Made by a program: the position numbers and the translations under genes. The notes below the pieces were generated by a model. The model had not been told where the DNA came from, made no database searches, and was given only the letters and a program-made list of their open reading frames with translations. From a bacterium (lineage in GTDB: Bacteria; Patescibacteriota; Minisyncoccia; Minisyncoccales; GCA-002788555): a stretch of 8,427 bases of DNA. Positions 1 through 6,492 of this stretch are shown piece by piece. Numbering within the stretch: position 1 is the first letter of the stretch; each line of letters begins with the position of its first letter. The DNA lies in contig JAGGUF010000018.1 in NCBI GenBank assembly GCA_021158595.1, positions 1-8,427 of the forward strand. Direction: 5' to 3'.

Positions 1-35
1 AAAAATTTCTTCTTATTGGATACTCTGTTACTGGT

Positions 36-503
36 ATGGAACAAAATAGTCTTCCAATAAAAACAAAAATTTGCGTCTGGATAACAATGGTTATTACAGG
101 TTTTTTTATTCTAGTAGATTGCCTAATATTTTTATTTCCGCACCTTTTAAGATGGGGAATTGTACATTTTGTAGCTTCTGTAGTAGATTATGTAAGTGGT
201 ATTTTTTTGCCATTTATTTTTTTCCCATTTCCTTTTTTACCATCTGCATGTAGAGTTTTTATTTTTATCATTTGTCTTTTTGTCTTAAAAAAGAAAAAAT
301 GGGCTTGGTGTATTCTTCTTGTGTCATTGGTTCTATCTTCTCTAGTAGGGCTTCTTGTTGCAGGATTTTTAATTTTGGCAGAGATTTTAGGTCCTCCGTG
401 GGGATCGAGTGCGTTATGGCTATGTTTAATTCCTATCTTTTCATCAATAATATCTATTCTTCTTTTTCTTGATCGCAGAAATTTCTGGAAAATTGCTACT
501 TAG
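36..503 (+). CDS. Small multi-pass membrane protein, unknown function
   Basis: I do not recognise this 155-residue protein. It is strongly hydrophobic, with about five likely membrane segments near residues 12-34, 42-66, 72-84, 91-118 and 126-145. A KKKK patch at 85-88 and a basic end (DRRNFWK) mark likely cytoplasmic sides. Six cysteines sit in or next to the membrane segments. The ATG at 36 has no Shine-Dalgarno, and the frame stays open to the left edge, so the true start could lie outside the window. The T-rich composition differs from the purine-rich genes downstream, but a membrane protein explains this. It stands apart from the next gene by 343 bp, so no operon partner is visible. Calling it a real gene is an inference from length and the coherent membrane pattern. 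Confidence 0.55.
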   Translation: MEQNSLPIKTKICVWITMVITGFFILVDCLIFLFPHLLRWGIVHFVASVVDYVSGIFLPFIFFPFPFLPSACRVFIFIICLFVLKKKKWAWCILLVSLVLSSLVGLLVAGFLILAEILGPPWGSSALWLCLIPIFSSIISILLFLDRRNFWKIAT

Positions 504-645
504 GAGAAGAAAAAAGAGATTTTTTATTTCTTTCTTTATCTTCTAAAAAATTAAGAGGAGATAATAATCAGATTTTACAAATTGTTTGACAATTACACAT
601 ATTAAAAAAGAGTTGTGATTGTAAATTATTTTGGTAGAGGTCTGA

Positions 646-716
646 TATCCTCCCACTCCCTTCTTTAATCCTCCCCTCCCTTTGGGAGGGGAGAATATTA
701 GGTGGGGGAGGGAGAA
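646..716. repeat. Nested CCTCCC/GGGAGG hairpin, REP-like
   Basis: The core is a perfect 10-bp stem, CTCCCCTCCC (671-680) with GGGAGGGGAG (684-693) and a TTT loop. It is flanked by a second, imperfect pair of arms, pyrimidine-rich at 648-660 and purine-rich at 700-715. It is far more GC-rich than its surroundings. Similar pyrimidine/purine hairpins occur at 3461-3489 and 7678-7697. Nested palindromes of this style are known as dispersed intergenic repeats in several bacterial genomes; membership in one family here is an inference. Confidence 0.55.
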
Positions 717-807
717 GTTTAAAGTCTAATCCCTTCCATTAATCGAAAGTTTTTGATAAAATAAAAATGCGATTGCCAAGGACAATCAGAACCTTATTAA
801 AATCTTT

Positions 808-836
808 TTGGAAATAGGTTTGAGCAGAGTTATATA
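808..836 (+). promoter_or_regulatory. Candidate promoter for the tRNA-Val/yqeY unit
   Basis: TTGGAA (808-813) and TATATA (831-836) are separated by 17 bp; each matches the sigma-70 consensus at four of six positions. Transcription would begin only a few bases before the tRNA at 847. The match is modest in an AT-rich region, so this is a weak call. Confidence 0.3.
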
Positions 837-846
837 ACCATATTAT

Positions 847-923
847 GGGCTCGTAGCTCAGTTGGTCAGAGCGTTGCGCTTACATCGCAAAGGTCAGCCG
901 TTCGAGTCGGCTCGAGCCCACCA
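847..923 (+). tRNA. tRNA-Val (anticodon UAC), CCA encoded
   Basis: The cloverleaf is complete. The acceptor is GGGCTCG/CGAGCCC, the D stem GCTC/GAGC, and the anticodon stem TTGCG/CGCAA with loop CTTACAT (anticodon TAC). The T stem is AGCCG/CGGCT with loop TTCGAGT. The discriminator A is at 920 and CCA is encoded at 921-923. It is the only one of the five tRNAs here with an encoded CCA. The next gene starts 4 nt later, so the two must share a transcript unless a promoter lies inside the tRNA. Confidence 0.97.
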
Positions 924-927
924 AGAT

Positions 928-1431
928 ATGAACCTTAAAGAAAAAATCAAAATGGATCTAAAACAGGCCTTAAAAGAGAAACGAGAGGAAGAATTTTCTA
1001 CCTTAAGATTTCTTTTGGCCACCATTTTAAATAAAGAAAAAGAGAAAAGAGCAAGGATAGCACGAGAGAAAAAAGAATTAAATGAGAAGCGATTAAGTGA
1101 AGAAAGTCAATTAAAAGATGAGGAAATTATCCAGGTAATTTTATCTGAAATAAAGAAAAGAAAAGAGGCTATTTTGAGTTATGAAAAGGGAAAAAGAGAA
1201 GATCTCATTAATAAGGAAAAGAGAGAATTAGAGATATTAAAAAGATATTTACCAAAACAAATGTCTGATGAGGAGATTGAGAGGTTGGTTAGAGAGACTA
1301 TTAAAAAACTCGGTGTTCAGTCATTGAAAGATATAGGAAAGGTGATGGGGAATATAATGCCAAAGATAAAAGGAAAAGCAGAGGGAGCGAGGGTGAGTCA
1401 AATAGTAAAAAGACTTTTGTCATCAGAATAA
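928..1431 (+). CDS. yqeY: GatB/YqeY domain-containing protein
   Basis: This 167-residue protein belongs to the YqeY family, related to the C-terminal tRNA-binding domain of the amidotransferase subunit GatB; its cellular role is not well defined. The N-terminus (MNLKEKIKMDLKQALK) lines up with the usual family start. The block LEILKRYLPKQMSDEEI at 101-117 and the glycine-rich block around 138-155 (KVMG, IMPKIKGKAEGA) are family hallmarks. A lysine/glutamate-rich stretch at about 36-66 looks longer than in typical members (150 residues or less). A longer frame opens at 862 inside tRNA-Val, but that start is not credible. The chosen ATG lies 4 nt after the tRNA's CCA and has no Shine-Dalgarno. 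tRNA-Phe follows after 10 nt, so tRNAs and gene probably form one transcript. Confidence 0.9.
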   Translation: MNLKEKIKMDLKQALKEKREEEFSTLRFLLATILNKEKEKRARIAREKKELNEKRLSEESQLKDEEIIQVILSEIKKRKEAILSYEKGKREDLINKEKRELEILKRYLPKQMSDEEIERLVRETIKKLGVQSLKDIGKVMGNIMPKIKGKAEGARVSQIVKRLLSSE

Positions 1432-1441
1432 ACCATTTTAT

Positions 1442-1514
1442 GCCGCAGTAGCCAAGGTAGTCACGGCGTCGGTCTGAAAAACCGAAGATTCCGGTGCAAC
1501 TCCGGACTGCGGCA
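1442..1514 (+). tRNA. tRNA-Phe (anticodon GAA) with unusual T loop
   Basis: The acceptor is GCCGCAG/CTGCGGC. The anticodon stem is TCGGT/ACCGA with loop CTGAAAA, giving anticodon GAA. The T stem is TCCGG/CCGGA, a perfect 5 bp. The T loop is TGCAACT, placing G at position 55 where nearly all tRNAs have U (pseudouridine). The D loop still has GG at the 18-19 positions. The discriminator is A at 1514 and CCA is not encoded. The gene begins 10 nt after the yqeY stop codon. Confidence 0.95.
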
Positions 1515-1537
1515 CAAAATAATAGTAAAAGAAGACT

Positions 1538-1609
1538 GCGGGTGTAGTACAACGGTTAGTACATGACATTGCCAATGTCAAGACGGCGGTTCGACTCCGC
1601 TCACCCGCT
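1538..1609 (+). tRNA. tRNA-Gly (anticodon GCC)
   Basis: The acceptor is GCGGGTG/CACCCGC with discriminator T at 1609, as expected for bacterial tRNA-Gly. The D stem is GTAC/GTAC. The anticodon stem is TGACA/TGTCA with loop TTGCCAA (anticodon GCC). The T arm is GGCGG/CCGCT, with one G-T pair, around loop TTCGACT. CCA is not encoded. It lies 23 nt after tRNA-Phe and 34 nt before the CIRCE operator. Confidence 0.97.
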
Positions 1610-1612
1610 CTG

Positions 1613-1634
1613 TAATAAGTTATTAGATTTTTCT
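1613..1634 (+). terminator. Weak candidate terminator after tRNA-Gly
   Basis: TAATA-AGT-TATTA (1613-1625) can form a 5-bp A/T hairpin and is followed by a short T run (GATTTTTCTC). It is in the right place to end the tRNA unit before the hrcA promoter, but the stem is weak. Confidence 0.25.
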
Positions 1635-1643
1635 CTTATTTCA

Positions 1644-1670
1644 TAAGCACTCTTGACAAGAGAGTGCTAA
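1644..1670. promoter_or_regulatory. CIRCE operator (HrcA binding site)
   Basis: TAAGCACTC (1644-1652), a 9-bp spacer, and GAGTGCTAA (1662-1670) match the CIRCE consensus TTAGCACTC-N9-GAGTGCTAA at 17 of 18 arm positions; only the second base of the left arm differs. HrcA dimers bind this dyad and block transcription of heat-shock genes. It lies 17 bp before hrcA, so the repressor should control its own operon. No second copy was seen in the window. Confidence 0.95.
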
Positions 1671-1681
1671 TAATATAAGAT
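1653..1681 (+). promoter_or_regulatory. hrcA operon promoter inside and next to CIRCE
   Basis: A consensus -35 box TTGACA (1653-1658) occupies the CIRCE spacer. After 17 bp comes TAAGAT (1676-1681), matching the -10 consensus at four of six positions; TATAAG at 1674-1679 is an alternative with 15-bp spacing. HrcA bound to CIRCE would cover the -35 box. Initiation about 7 nt past the -10 box falls at or next to the hrcA ATG (1688), which predicts a leaderless or nearly leaderless mRNA. Confidence 0.8.
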
Positions 1682-1687
1682 AGGGGA

Positions 1688-2380
1688 ATGAAAAAAAGAC
1701 AAATAAAGATTTTGAAATACATTATAAAGGAATATATAAAGAGTGGACATCCGGTAAGTTCTAGTTTATTATCCGAAAAATACAAACTTAATCTAAGTCC
1801 AGCCACATTAAGGATAGAAATGGCAGAATTGATGGAAGAAGGCTATCTCTTTCAACCTTGGACTTCGGCTGGAAGGATACCGACAGAGAAGGCATATCGA
1901 TTCTTTATTAAGGATCTTTATGAGTCAAAACTTCCCGAGAGAATAGAAAAGAAACTGGAGAAGGTTTTCTTAAAGAAGGAAGAAGAGAAGATTCTTAGGG
2001 AGATAGGAAGACTGATGGCGGAGATTTCCCAAAATCTAAGTATTCTATCAAGGAGAGAGGAGGTGTTTTGGCAAGGGCTTTCTTATTTGCTTTCTCAGCC
2101 AGAGTTTTCAACCAGTGATCAGACCTTAGAGGTAATAGAAACCTTTGAACAACTTTGTGAATGTGTAGAGAGTAAGATTTTTCACTTTCAACCTAAAAGA
2201 GAAGAGGTAAAAGTTTATATTGGAAAGGAGAATCCATTTGGTAAGGATGGAAATCTAAGTTTGATTCTTGGAAGTTTAGAGGATGGTTTGATTGGCATTT
2301 TAGGTCCTCTAAGAATGGATTATCAAAGAAATGTGGCTTTAGTGAAAAGAACCAAAGAGTTAATAGAAGAAAGAATTTAA
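1688..2380 (+). CDS. hrcA: Heat-inducible transcription repressor HrcA, compact form
   Basis: HrcA represses chaperone genes by binding CIRCE and loses activity on heat stress. The N-terminal winged-helix domain (about 1-75) is well preserved, with SPATLRIEMAELMEEGYL at 37-54 and the TSAGRIPTEKAYRFF block at 59-73; a W stands at 58 where H is usual. The C-terminal end keeps the family motif GILGPLRMDYQRN (203-215). At 230 residues it is about 110 shorter than the usual roughly 340. The loss falls in the middle, where typical HrcA carries the inserted dimerising domain and part of the GAF-like domain. Both ends are intact and the frame is clean, so this is a reduced protein, not a broken gene. 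It starts 17 bp after CIRCE; the AGGGG at 1682-1686 is too close to the ATG to serve as a good ribosome site. grpE follows after 39 bp. Confidence 0.93.
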   Translation: MKKRQIKILKYIIKEYIKSGHPVSSSLLSEKYKLNLSPATLRIEMAELMEEGYLFQPWTSAGRIPTEKAYRFFIKDLYESKLPERIEKKLEKVFLKKEEEKILREIGRLMAEISQNLSILSRREEVFWQGLSYLLSQPEFSTSDQTLEVIETFEQLCECVESKIFHFQPKREEVKVYIGKENPFGKDGNLSLILGSLEDGLIGILGPLRMDYQRNVALVKRTKELIEERI

Positions 2381-2419
2381 AAAGGGAAATTTGTCTAAAC
2401 ATTCTTTAAAATTTTTAAT

Positions 2420-2959
2420 ATGAAAACAGAAGATGAAAAAGAGATAGAATATATCGAAGATGAAAAAGAAAAGGCTTTAAATTTTGAAAAGAAGATAAAA
2501 AAACTTAAAGAGAAACTTAAGGTTTGTCAAAAGGAAAAGGAAGAATATCTTGCTGGCTGGCAGAGAGAAAGAGCGGATTTTGTAAATTATAGACAAAAAG
2601 AAGAAGAGAGGATGAAGGAGAAAGAACAGTTCTTGAAAGAAAAAATAATTCTTGAGATTTTGCCAGTTTTAGACAACTTAGAAAAGGCAGAAAAAGAACT
2701 GCCAGAGGATTTGAAAGAGCACTCTTGGGCGAAGGGTATTTTAGAGATAAAAAATCAGATGGAAAGCATTTTAAAGAAAGAAGGAGTAAAGGAAATAGAA
2801 AAGAGAGAGAAATTTGATCCTGCTTTTCATGAGGCAGTAAAGGTAGTGGAGGGAGAAGAGAATAAAATCATAGAAATTTTACAAAAGGGATATTTACTAA
2901 ATGGTAGGGTCATTCGACCCGCCAGGGTAAAGGTCGGAAAAGGTAAGTCGCTTGACTAA
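2420..2959 (+). CDS. grpE: Nucleotide exchange factor GrpE
   Basis: GrpE dimers release ADP from DnaK and so reset the chaperone cycle in the cytoplasm. The protein is 179 residues, a normal length. Residues about 10-75 form a highly charged coiled coil (long dimer helix), with the family's WQRERADFVNYRQK at 47-60. LPVLDNLEKA (81-90), FDPAFHEAV (132-140) and the beta-domain signature GYLLNGRVIRPARVKV (157-172) follow in the expected order. The ATG has no Shine-Dalgarno; a TAAAAT hexamer lies 7 nt upstream. The stop codon is inside the left arm of a long hairpin that reaches almost to hsp20. Its place between hrcA and dnaK is the classic arrangement, here with hsp20 inserted before dnaK. Confidence 0.96.
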   Translation: MKTEDEKEIEYIEDEKEKALNFEKKIKKLKEKLKVCQKEKEEYLAGWQRERADFVNYRQKEEERMKEKEQFLKEKIILEILPVLDNLEKAEKELPEDLKEHSWAKGILEIKNQMESILKKEGVKEIEKREKFDPAFHEAVKVVEGEENKIIEILQKGYLLNGRVIRPARVKVGKGKSLD

Positions 2960-2993
2960 TGACGATGACAAAACCGTCATCGCTCATAGTCAG
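2952..2993 (+). promoter_or_regulatory. Long hairpin between grpE and hsp20
   Basis: A dyad spans the grpE stop codon and the spacer. The inner stem CGATGAC/GTCATCG (2963-2969, 2976-2982) has loop AAAACC. The stem continues with ATGA/TCAT (2959-2962, 2984-2987) and TGACT/AGTCA (2953-2957, 2988-2992). This gives 16 Watson-Crick pairs with two single-base bulges (A2958, C2983) and a possible outer G-U pair. It ends 6 nt before the hsp20 ATG. There is no T run of terminator quality after it. Possible roles are an RNA thermometer or translation control for hsp20, an mRNA processing or stability element, or a DNA operator. The fold is seen directly; the role is an inference. Confidence 0.6.
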
Positions 2994-2998
2994 ATTTT

Positions 2999-3430
2999 AT
3001 GGCTCTTATAAGATGGGAACCCTTTAGAGACCTGGACAGATTTTTTGAAGAGGAAGATTTGGATTTATTTCCAATAATGCCTTTTAGAGGAGTGAAGGTG
3101 CCAGAGGTGGATGTGTATCAAACTGATAAGGATGTAGTAGTAGAAATGCCATTGGCAGGCGTGAAACCAGAGGATGTAGATATTTCTATTGAGGATGATG
3201 TTTTGACTGTGAAAGGGGAGAGTAAGGAAGAAAAAGAGGAAAAGAAAAGAAATTACTATCGAAAGGAGATAAGAAGAGGAGCATTTGAACGCTCAATTAC
3301 TTTACCTACTGAAGTGAAGGCAGAGAGTGCCAAGGCAGAATCTAAGGATGGGATGCTAAAAATTACCTTACCAAAGGTGAAGAGAAAAGAAGCCAAGAAA
3401 ATCCAGGTGAAGGTTAAGAAATCCAAATAA
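2999..3430 (+). CDS. hsp20: Hsp20 family small heat-shock protein
   Basis: This is an ATP-independent holdase of 143 residues that keeps unfolded proteins soluble for the DnaK system. The start is certain because MALIRWEPFRDLDRFF is the standard N-terminus of the bacterial family. The alpha-crystallin domain runs from about 34 to 126, with PLAGVKPEDVDISIEDD at 51-67, the YYRKEIRRGAFERSITLP block at 86-103 and KDGMLKITLPK at 116-126. The C-terminal tail has IQV at 135-137, the IxI/V anchor used in oligomer assembly. There is no Shine-Dalgarno; a long hairpin ends just before the start. Placement between grpE and dnaK is less common than the plain hrcA-grpE-dnaK order and suggests shared HrcA control. 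Confidence 0.96.
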   Translation: MALIRWEPFRDLDRFFEEEDLDLFPIMPFRGVKVPEVDVYQTDKDVVVEMPLAGVKPEDVDISIEDDVLTVKGESKEEKEEKKRNYYRKEIRRGAFERSITLPTEVKAESAKAESKDGMLKITLPKVKRKEAKKIQVKVKKSK

Positions 3431-3460
3431 GGGTTAAAGATAAAAATACTCTATATAAAT

Positions 3461-3508
3461 CCTCTCCCTCCGATCTTCGGAGGGAGAGGAAATAAAAAGA
3501 AGTTTTTT
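3461..3508. repeat. Perfect 13-bp hairpin between hsp20 and dnaK
   Basis: CCTCTCCCTCCGA (3461-3473) and TCGGAGGGAGAGG (3477-3489) form a perfect 13-bp stem with loop TCT. A run of six T lies 13 nt later (3503-3508), too far away for a standard intrinsic terminator. It resembles the pyrimidine/purine hairpins at 671-693 and 7678-7697. It could lower readthrough, mark an mRNA processing or stability point, or be a dispersed repeat. It sits in the largest gap of the chaperone cluster (103 bp). Confidence 0.6.
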
Positions 3509-3533
3509 AATTATAGATTTCTAAATTTGACCT

Positions 3534-5405
3534 ATGTCAAAAATAATTGGTATTGACCTTGGCACTACCTTTTCAGCAATGGCGGTAATAGAAGGAGGTC
3601 AGCCCCGAATTATTGAAAACAGCGAGGGAGAGAGAACCACACCCTCGGTAGTTGCTATTTCTAAAAGTGGAGAACGATTGATTGGAACCCTGGCCCGCCG
3701 TCAGGCAATTACAAATCCTAAAAACACCATTTATTCTGCCAAACGTCTTATTGGACGAAGATTTTCTGATAAAGAGGTTCAAGAGGATAAAAAATTGTTG
3801 TCTTATGAAATAAGAGAAGCCTCTGATGGAGGAGTGGAGATTAAAATGGGAGATAAATGGTACAGACCAGCGGAGATCTCAGCCATGGTTTTGCAAAAAT
3901 TAAAGGCTGATGCTGAAGCAAAATTAGGAGAAAAAATTGAAGAAGCGGTCATTACCTGTCCTGCCTATTTTGATGACTCTCAAAGAAAGGCAACAAGAGA
4001 TGCCGGTGAAATCGCAGGATTTAAGGTAAGGAGAATTATTAATGAGCCAACGGCTGCTGCCCTTGCCTATGGATTCCAGAAGAAGAAGGATCAGCAAATT
4101 GTGGTATATGACTTTGGAGGAGGAACATTTGATGTCTCAGTTTTGAATGTAACAGCAGATACCATTGAGGTAAAGGCTACCGGAGGAAATACCCACTTGG
4201 GAGGAGATGATTTTGACCAGAGGATTATGGATTGGATTGTAGATAACTTTAAAAAGGATGAGGGAATAGATTTATCAAAAGATCCTTTAGCCCTTCAGCG
4301 GATAAAGGAGGCTGCAGAGAAAGCGAAAAAAGAACTTTCTACTACTTTGCAGGCAGAAATCAATCTTCCCTTTATTACCTCTGGGAAAGAGGGTCCCAAA
4401 CACTTATCCTATACCCTAACCCGTTCGAAGTTAGAAGAGTTGGTTTTGGACTACATTGAGGAATCATTAAAACATACGAGAGATGTAATAAAGGAAGCAG
4501 GCTTTGAAATATCTGATATTGATGAGATAATCTTGGTAGGAGGACAGACAAGAATGCCAAGAATTCAGGAGGAGATCAAGAAGTTATTTGGAAAAGAACC
4601 AAATAAATCAATTAACCCAGATGAAGTAGTTGCTATAGGAGCGGCGGTTCAGGGTGGAATTTTAAAGGGAGAGATGAAAGAGGTTCTCTTGTTGGATGTC
4701 ACTCCCTTATCTTTAGGAATTGAAACCTTAGGAGGAGTGAATACTATTTTGATTCCCAAAAATACTACTATTCCGACCTCAAAAACCCAAATCTTCTCTA
4801 CAGCGGCTGATAATCAAACCTCGGTAGAAATAAAGGTTCTTCAAGGAGAACGACCAATGGCAAGTGATTGTAAACTTTTAGGAAGATTTATTTTAGATGG
4901 AATTCCTCCTGCCCCCAGAGGAGTTCCCCAAATTGAGGTGACCTTTGATATTGATGCTAATGGAATTTTAAATGTTTCTGCTAAGGATAAGGCTACCGGA
5001 AAATCTCAGTCAATTAGAATTGAGGCCCAGTCTGGCCTTTCAAAAGAAGAAATTGAAAGATTAAAGAAGGAAGCGGAAATGTATGCGGAAGAAGATAGGA
5101 AGAAAAAAGAATTGGCTGATGTAAAAAACGCTGCTGAAACTCTTATTTATACGAGTGAAAAGACACTAAGAGAGGCAGGAGAGAAGATTTCTTCAGACCT
5201 GAAAAAGGAGGTAGAAGAAAAAATTACTCAACTTAAAAAGGCAAAAGATGGTAATGACATTGAAGTTATTAAACAAAAAACCCAGGAACTCTCTGCGGCA
5301 ATTCAGAAGGTGGGAGCCCAGATGTATCAGCAGGGAAGGGGAGAGGAGAAGAAAAATAACAAAGATCAAGGAAATACTGAGGAAGGTGAATTTAGAAAGA
5401 AATAG
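3534..5405 (+). CDS. dnaK: Molecular chaperone DnaK (Hsp70)
   Basis: DnaK is the ATP-dependent Hsp70 that binds exposed hydrophobic segments, cycled by DnaJ and GrpE. It is full length at 623 residues. The nucleotide-binding domain covers about 1-380, with the phosphate loop IDLGTTFS (7-14), [14 protein letters not shown] (191-204) and [12 protein letters not shown] (333-344). The linker and start of the substrate domain are [14 protein letters not shown] (385-398); the beta-sandwich continues to about 500 and the helical lid to about 600. The tail is lysine- and glutamate-rich and ends GEFRKK, not the common EEVxxK-like end. Position 13 is F where many bacterial DnaKs have N or S, and a cysteine (446) replaces the usual Asn in DNKLLG. 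The start is certain from the conserved N-terminus, yet no Shine-Dalgarno is present; TAAATT lies 6 nt upstream. Confidence 0.98.
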   Translation: MSKIIGIDLGTTFSAMAVIEGGQPRIIENSEGERTTPSVVAISKSGERLIGTLARRQAITNPKNTIYSAKRLIGRRFSDKEVQEDKKLLSYEIREASDGGVEIKMGDKWYRPAEISAMVLQKLKADAEAKLGEKIEEAVITCPAYFDDSQRKATRDAGEIAGFKVRRIINEPTAAALAYGFQKKKDQQIVVYDFGGGTFDVSVLNVTADTIEVKATGGNTHLGGDDFDQRIMDWIVDNFKKDEGIDLSKDPLALQRIKEAAEKAKKELSTTLQAEINLPFITSGKEGPKHLSYTLTRSKLEELVLDYIEESLKHTRDVIKEAGFEISDIDEIILVGGQTRMPRIQEEIKKLFGKEPNKSINPDEVVAIGAAVQGGILKGEMKEVLLLDVTPLSLGIETLGGVNTILIPKNTTIPTSKTQIFSTAADNQTSVEIKVLQGERPMASDCKLLGRFILDGIPPAPRGVPQIEVTFDIDANGILNVSAKDKATGKSQSIRIEAQSGLSKEEIERLKKEAEMYAEEDRKKKELADVKNAAETLIYTSEKTLREAGEKISSDLKKEVEEKITQLKKAKDGNDIEVIKQKTQELSAAIQKVGAQMYQQGRGEEKKNNKDQGNTEEGEFRKK

Positions 5406-5420
5406 ATTTATAAATTATAA

Positions 5421-6470
5421 ATGGATAGGTCATTAAAACAGGTTTTGATTTCGATTCTATTACTTGGGGCAGCCGGAGTAAATTTTTATTCTCTTAAAAC
5501 CTTAACATTTGAGAAAGTTGAGTTTCTCAATTTTCTCATAATTTTTTTAATTTCTTTGCTGTTCTTTACTGTTTTTCTTGCCTTCTTAATCTTTACCTTA
5601 GAAGGAAGATGGAAGATTCTTATTTATTTCTTACTTTCCTGTTTACTTTTTTTACTCCTTTGTCCCTCTACTCCTTCTTACAATCTTACCTATCTTATTG
5701 TTGGAATCCTTTTATTCTTACTTTCTCTCTTTATTACTGGGGAGAGGATAAGAAAAGAAGAAGATATACTTCTAAGATTTAGTTTTCTTCGCATCTTTCA
5801 AAGTGGAATTAGGAACTTCTTTACTGGTTTTGCCGTCTTAATAGCAATCCTTATATTCTTGTCACCAAAAGTAATTGGAGGAAGACTTACCCTTCCACGC
5901 TCTCTGTTTGATGCCCTTTGGCCAGGAATGGAAAAGATATTATCTTCTCAGATGCCCGGGTTTTCTGGAGAGATGACAGTGGATGAATATATACTTTTTC
6001 AAACATTTGGTGTCCAAGAAGAAATTGAAGATCAGATTCAGTATGAGAAGGAGCAGGTTTTTCCTCTACCGGAGGAGAAAATGAATATAGAACTTGAAAA
6101 AGAATTAGAAAAACAACTTCAGGAGAGGATGGAGAGGGAAAGAGAGAAGGTTACTGATGAGATGCTTCAGCAAGGAAGAGAGCAATTAAAAAAGCAACTG
6201 GGAATAGAAAGAGAAATTAAAGGTGATGAGAAAATGAAAGATATCTTTTATGAACTGATAACAGAGAAAATTTCAAAATATACCCAGAGATATCCACAAA
6301 TGGGAAGTTGGGGTCTCATTCTTGCCTTTTTTCTGATAGCGAAAATGATATTAATGCTTTTTTCCTATTTTTGTCTTGCTTTTGGTTGGTTAATGTTTAA
6401 AATATTTATAGCCACAAACTTCTTTAGAATAGAAAAAATCAAAGAGGACAAAGAAGTAATAGTTATTTAA
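5421..6470 (+). CDS. Membrane protein with large coiled-coil loop, between dnaK and dnaJ
   Basis: I do not recognise this 349-residue protein. Hydrophobic segments lie near residues 8-24, 36-59, 65-81, 89-106, 134-149 and 298-330 (the last could be one or two). The stretch 150-297 is a large hydrophilic domain. About 200-265 is rich in glutamate, lysine and glutamine (EKELEKQLQERMERERE) and probably forms a coiled coil. The basic loop 108-132 (GERIRKEED, SGIRN) suggests it faces the cytoplasm; the positive-inside rule would then put the coiled-coil domain outside, but this is uncertain. It begins 15 nt after dnaK and ends 59 nt before dnaJ, so it is almost surely transcribed with them. A TATAAA hexamer lies 6 nt before the ATG and there is no Shine-Dalgarno. 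A role in envelope stress or chaperone recruitment is guesswork. Confidence 0.85.
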   Translation: MDRSLKQVLISILLLGAAGVNFYSLKTLTFEKVEFLNFLIIFLISLLFFTVFLAFLIFTLEGRWKILIYFLLSCLLFLLLCPSTPSYNLTYLIVGILLFLLSLFITGERIRKEEDILLRFSFLRIFQSGIRNFFTGFAVLIAILIFLSPKVIGGRLTLPRSLFDALWPGMEKILSSQMPGFSGEMTVDEYILFQTFGVQEEIEDQIQYEKEQVFPLPEEKMNIELEKELEKQLQERMEREREKVTDEMLQQGREQLKKQLGIEREIKGDEKMKDIFYELITEKISKYTQRYPQMGSWGLILAFFLIAKMILMLFSYFCLAFGWLMFKIFIATNFFRIEKIKEDKEVIVI

Positions 6471-6492
6471 AGGTTTCAGCATATTAGCATTG

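Larger units (their letters stand above)
504..846. other. Intergenic region with hairpin repeat and weak promoter signals
   Basis: No convincing gene is present in these 343 bp. The left part is very AT-rich, including a weak AAAAAA/TTTTTT inverted repeat at 510-525 that could act as a poor terminator for the membrane gene. A lone TTGACA at 586-591 has no matching -10 box. A nested pyrimidine/purine hairpin occupies about 646-716. The right end carries the likely promoter of tRNA-Val. Confidence 0.6.

Noticed and set aside
586..591. TTGACA as a promoter -35 box
   Set aside because: No acceptable -10 box lies 16-18 bp downstream and no gene begins nearby.
862..927. Upstream extension of the yqeY reading frame
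   Set aside because: The extension lies inside tRNA-Val; the ATG at 928 matches the conserved family N-terminus.
1301..1552. Reverse-strand frame across the yqeY end and tRNA-Phe
   Set aside because: It covers a tRNA gene and the conserved end of yqeY, so it is a shadow.
2719..3330. CIRCE-like half sites GCACTC (2719-2724) and GAGTGC (3325-3330)
   Set aside because: They are isolated half sites inside grpE and hsp20 with no partner arm at the 9-bp spacing.
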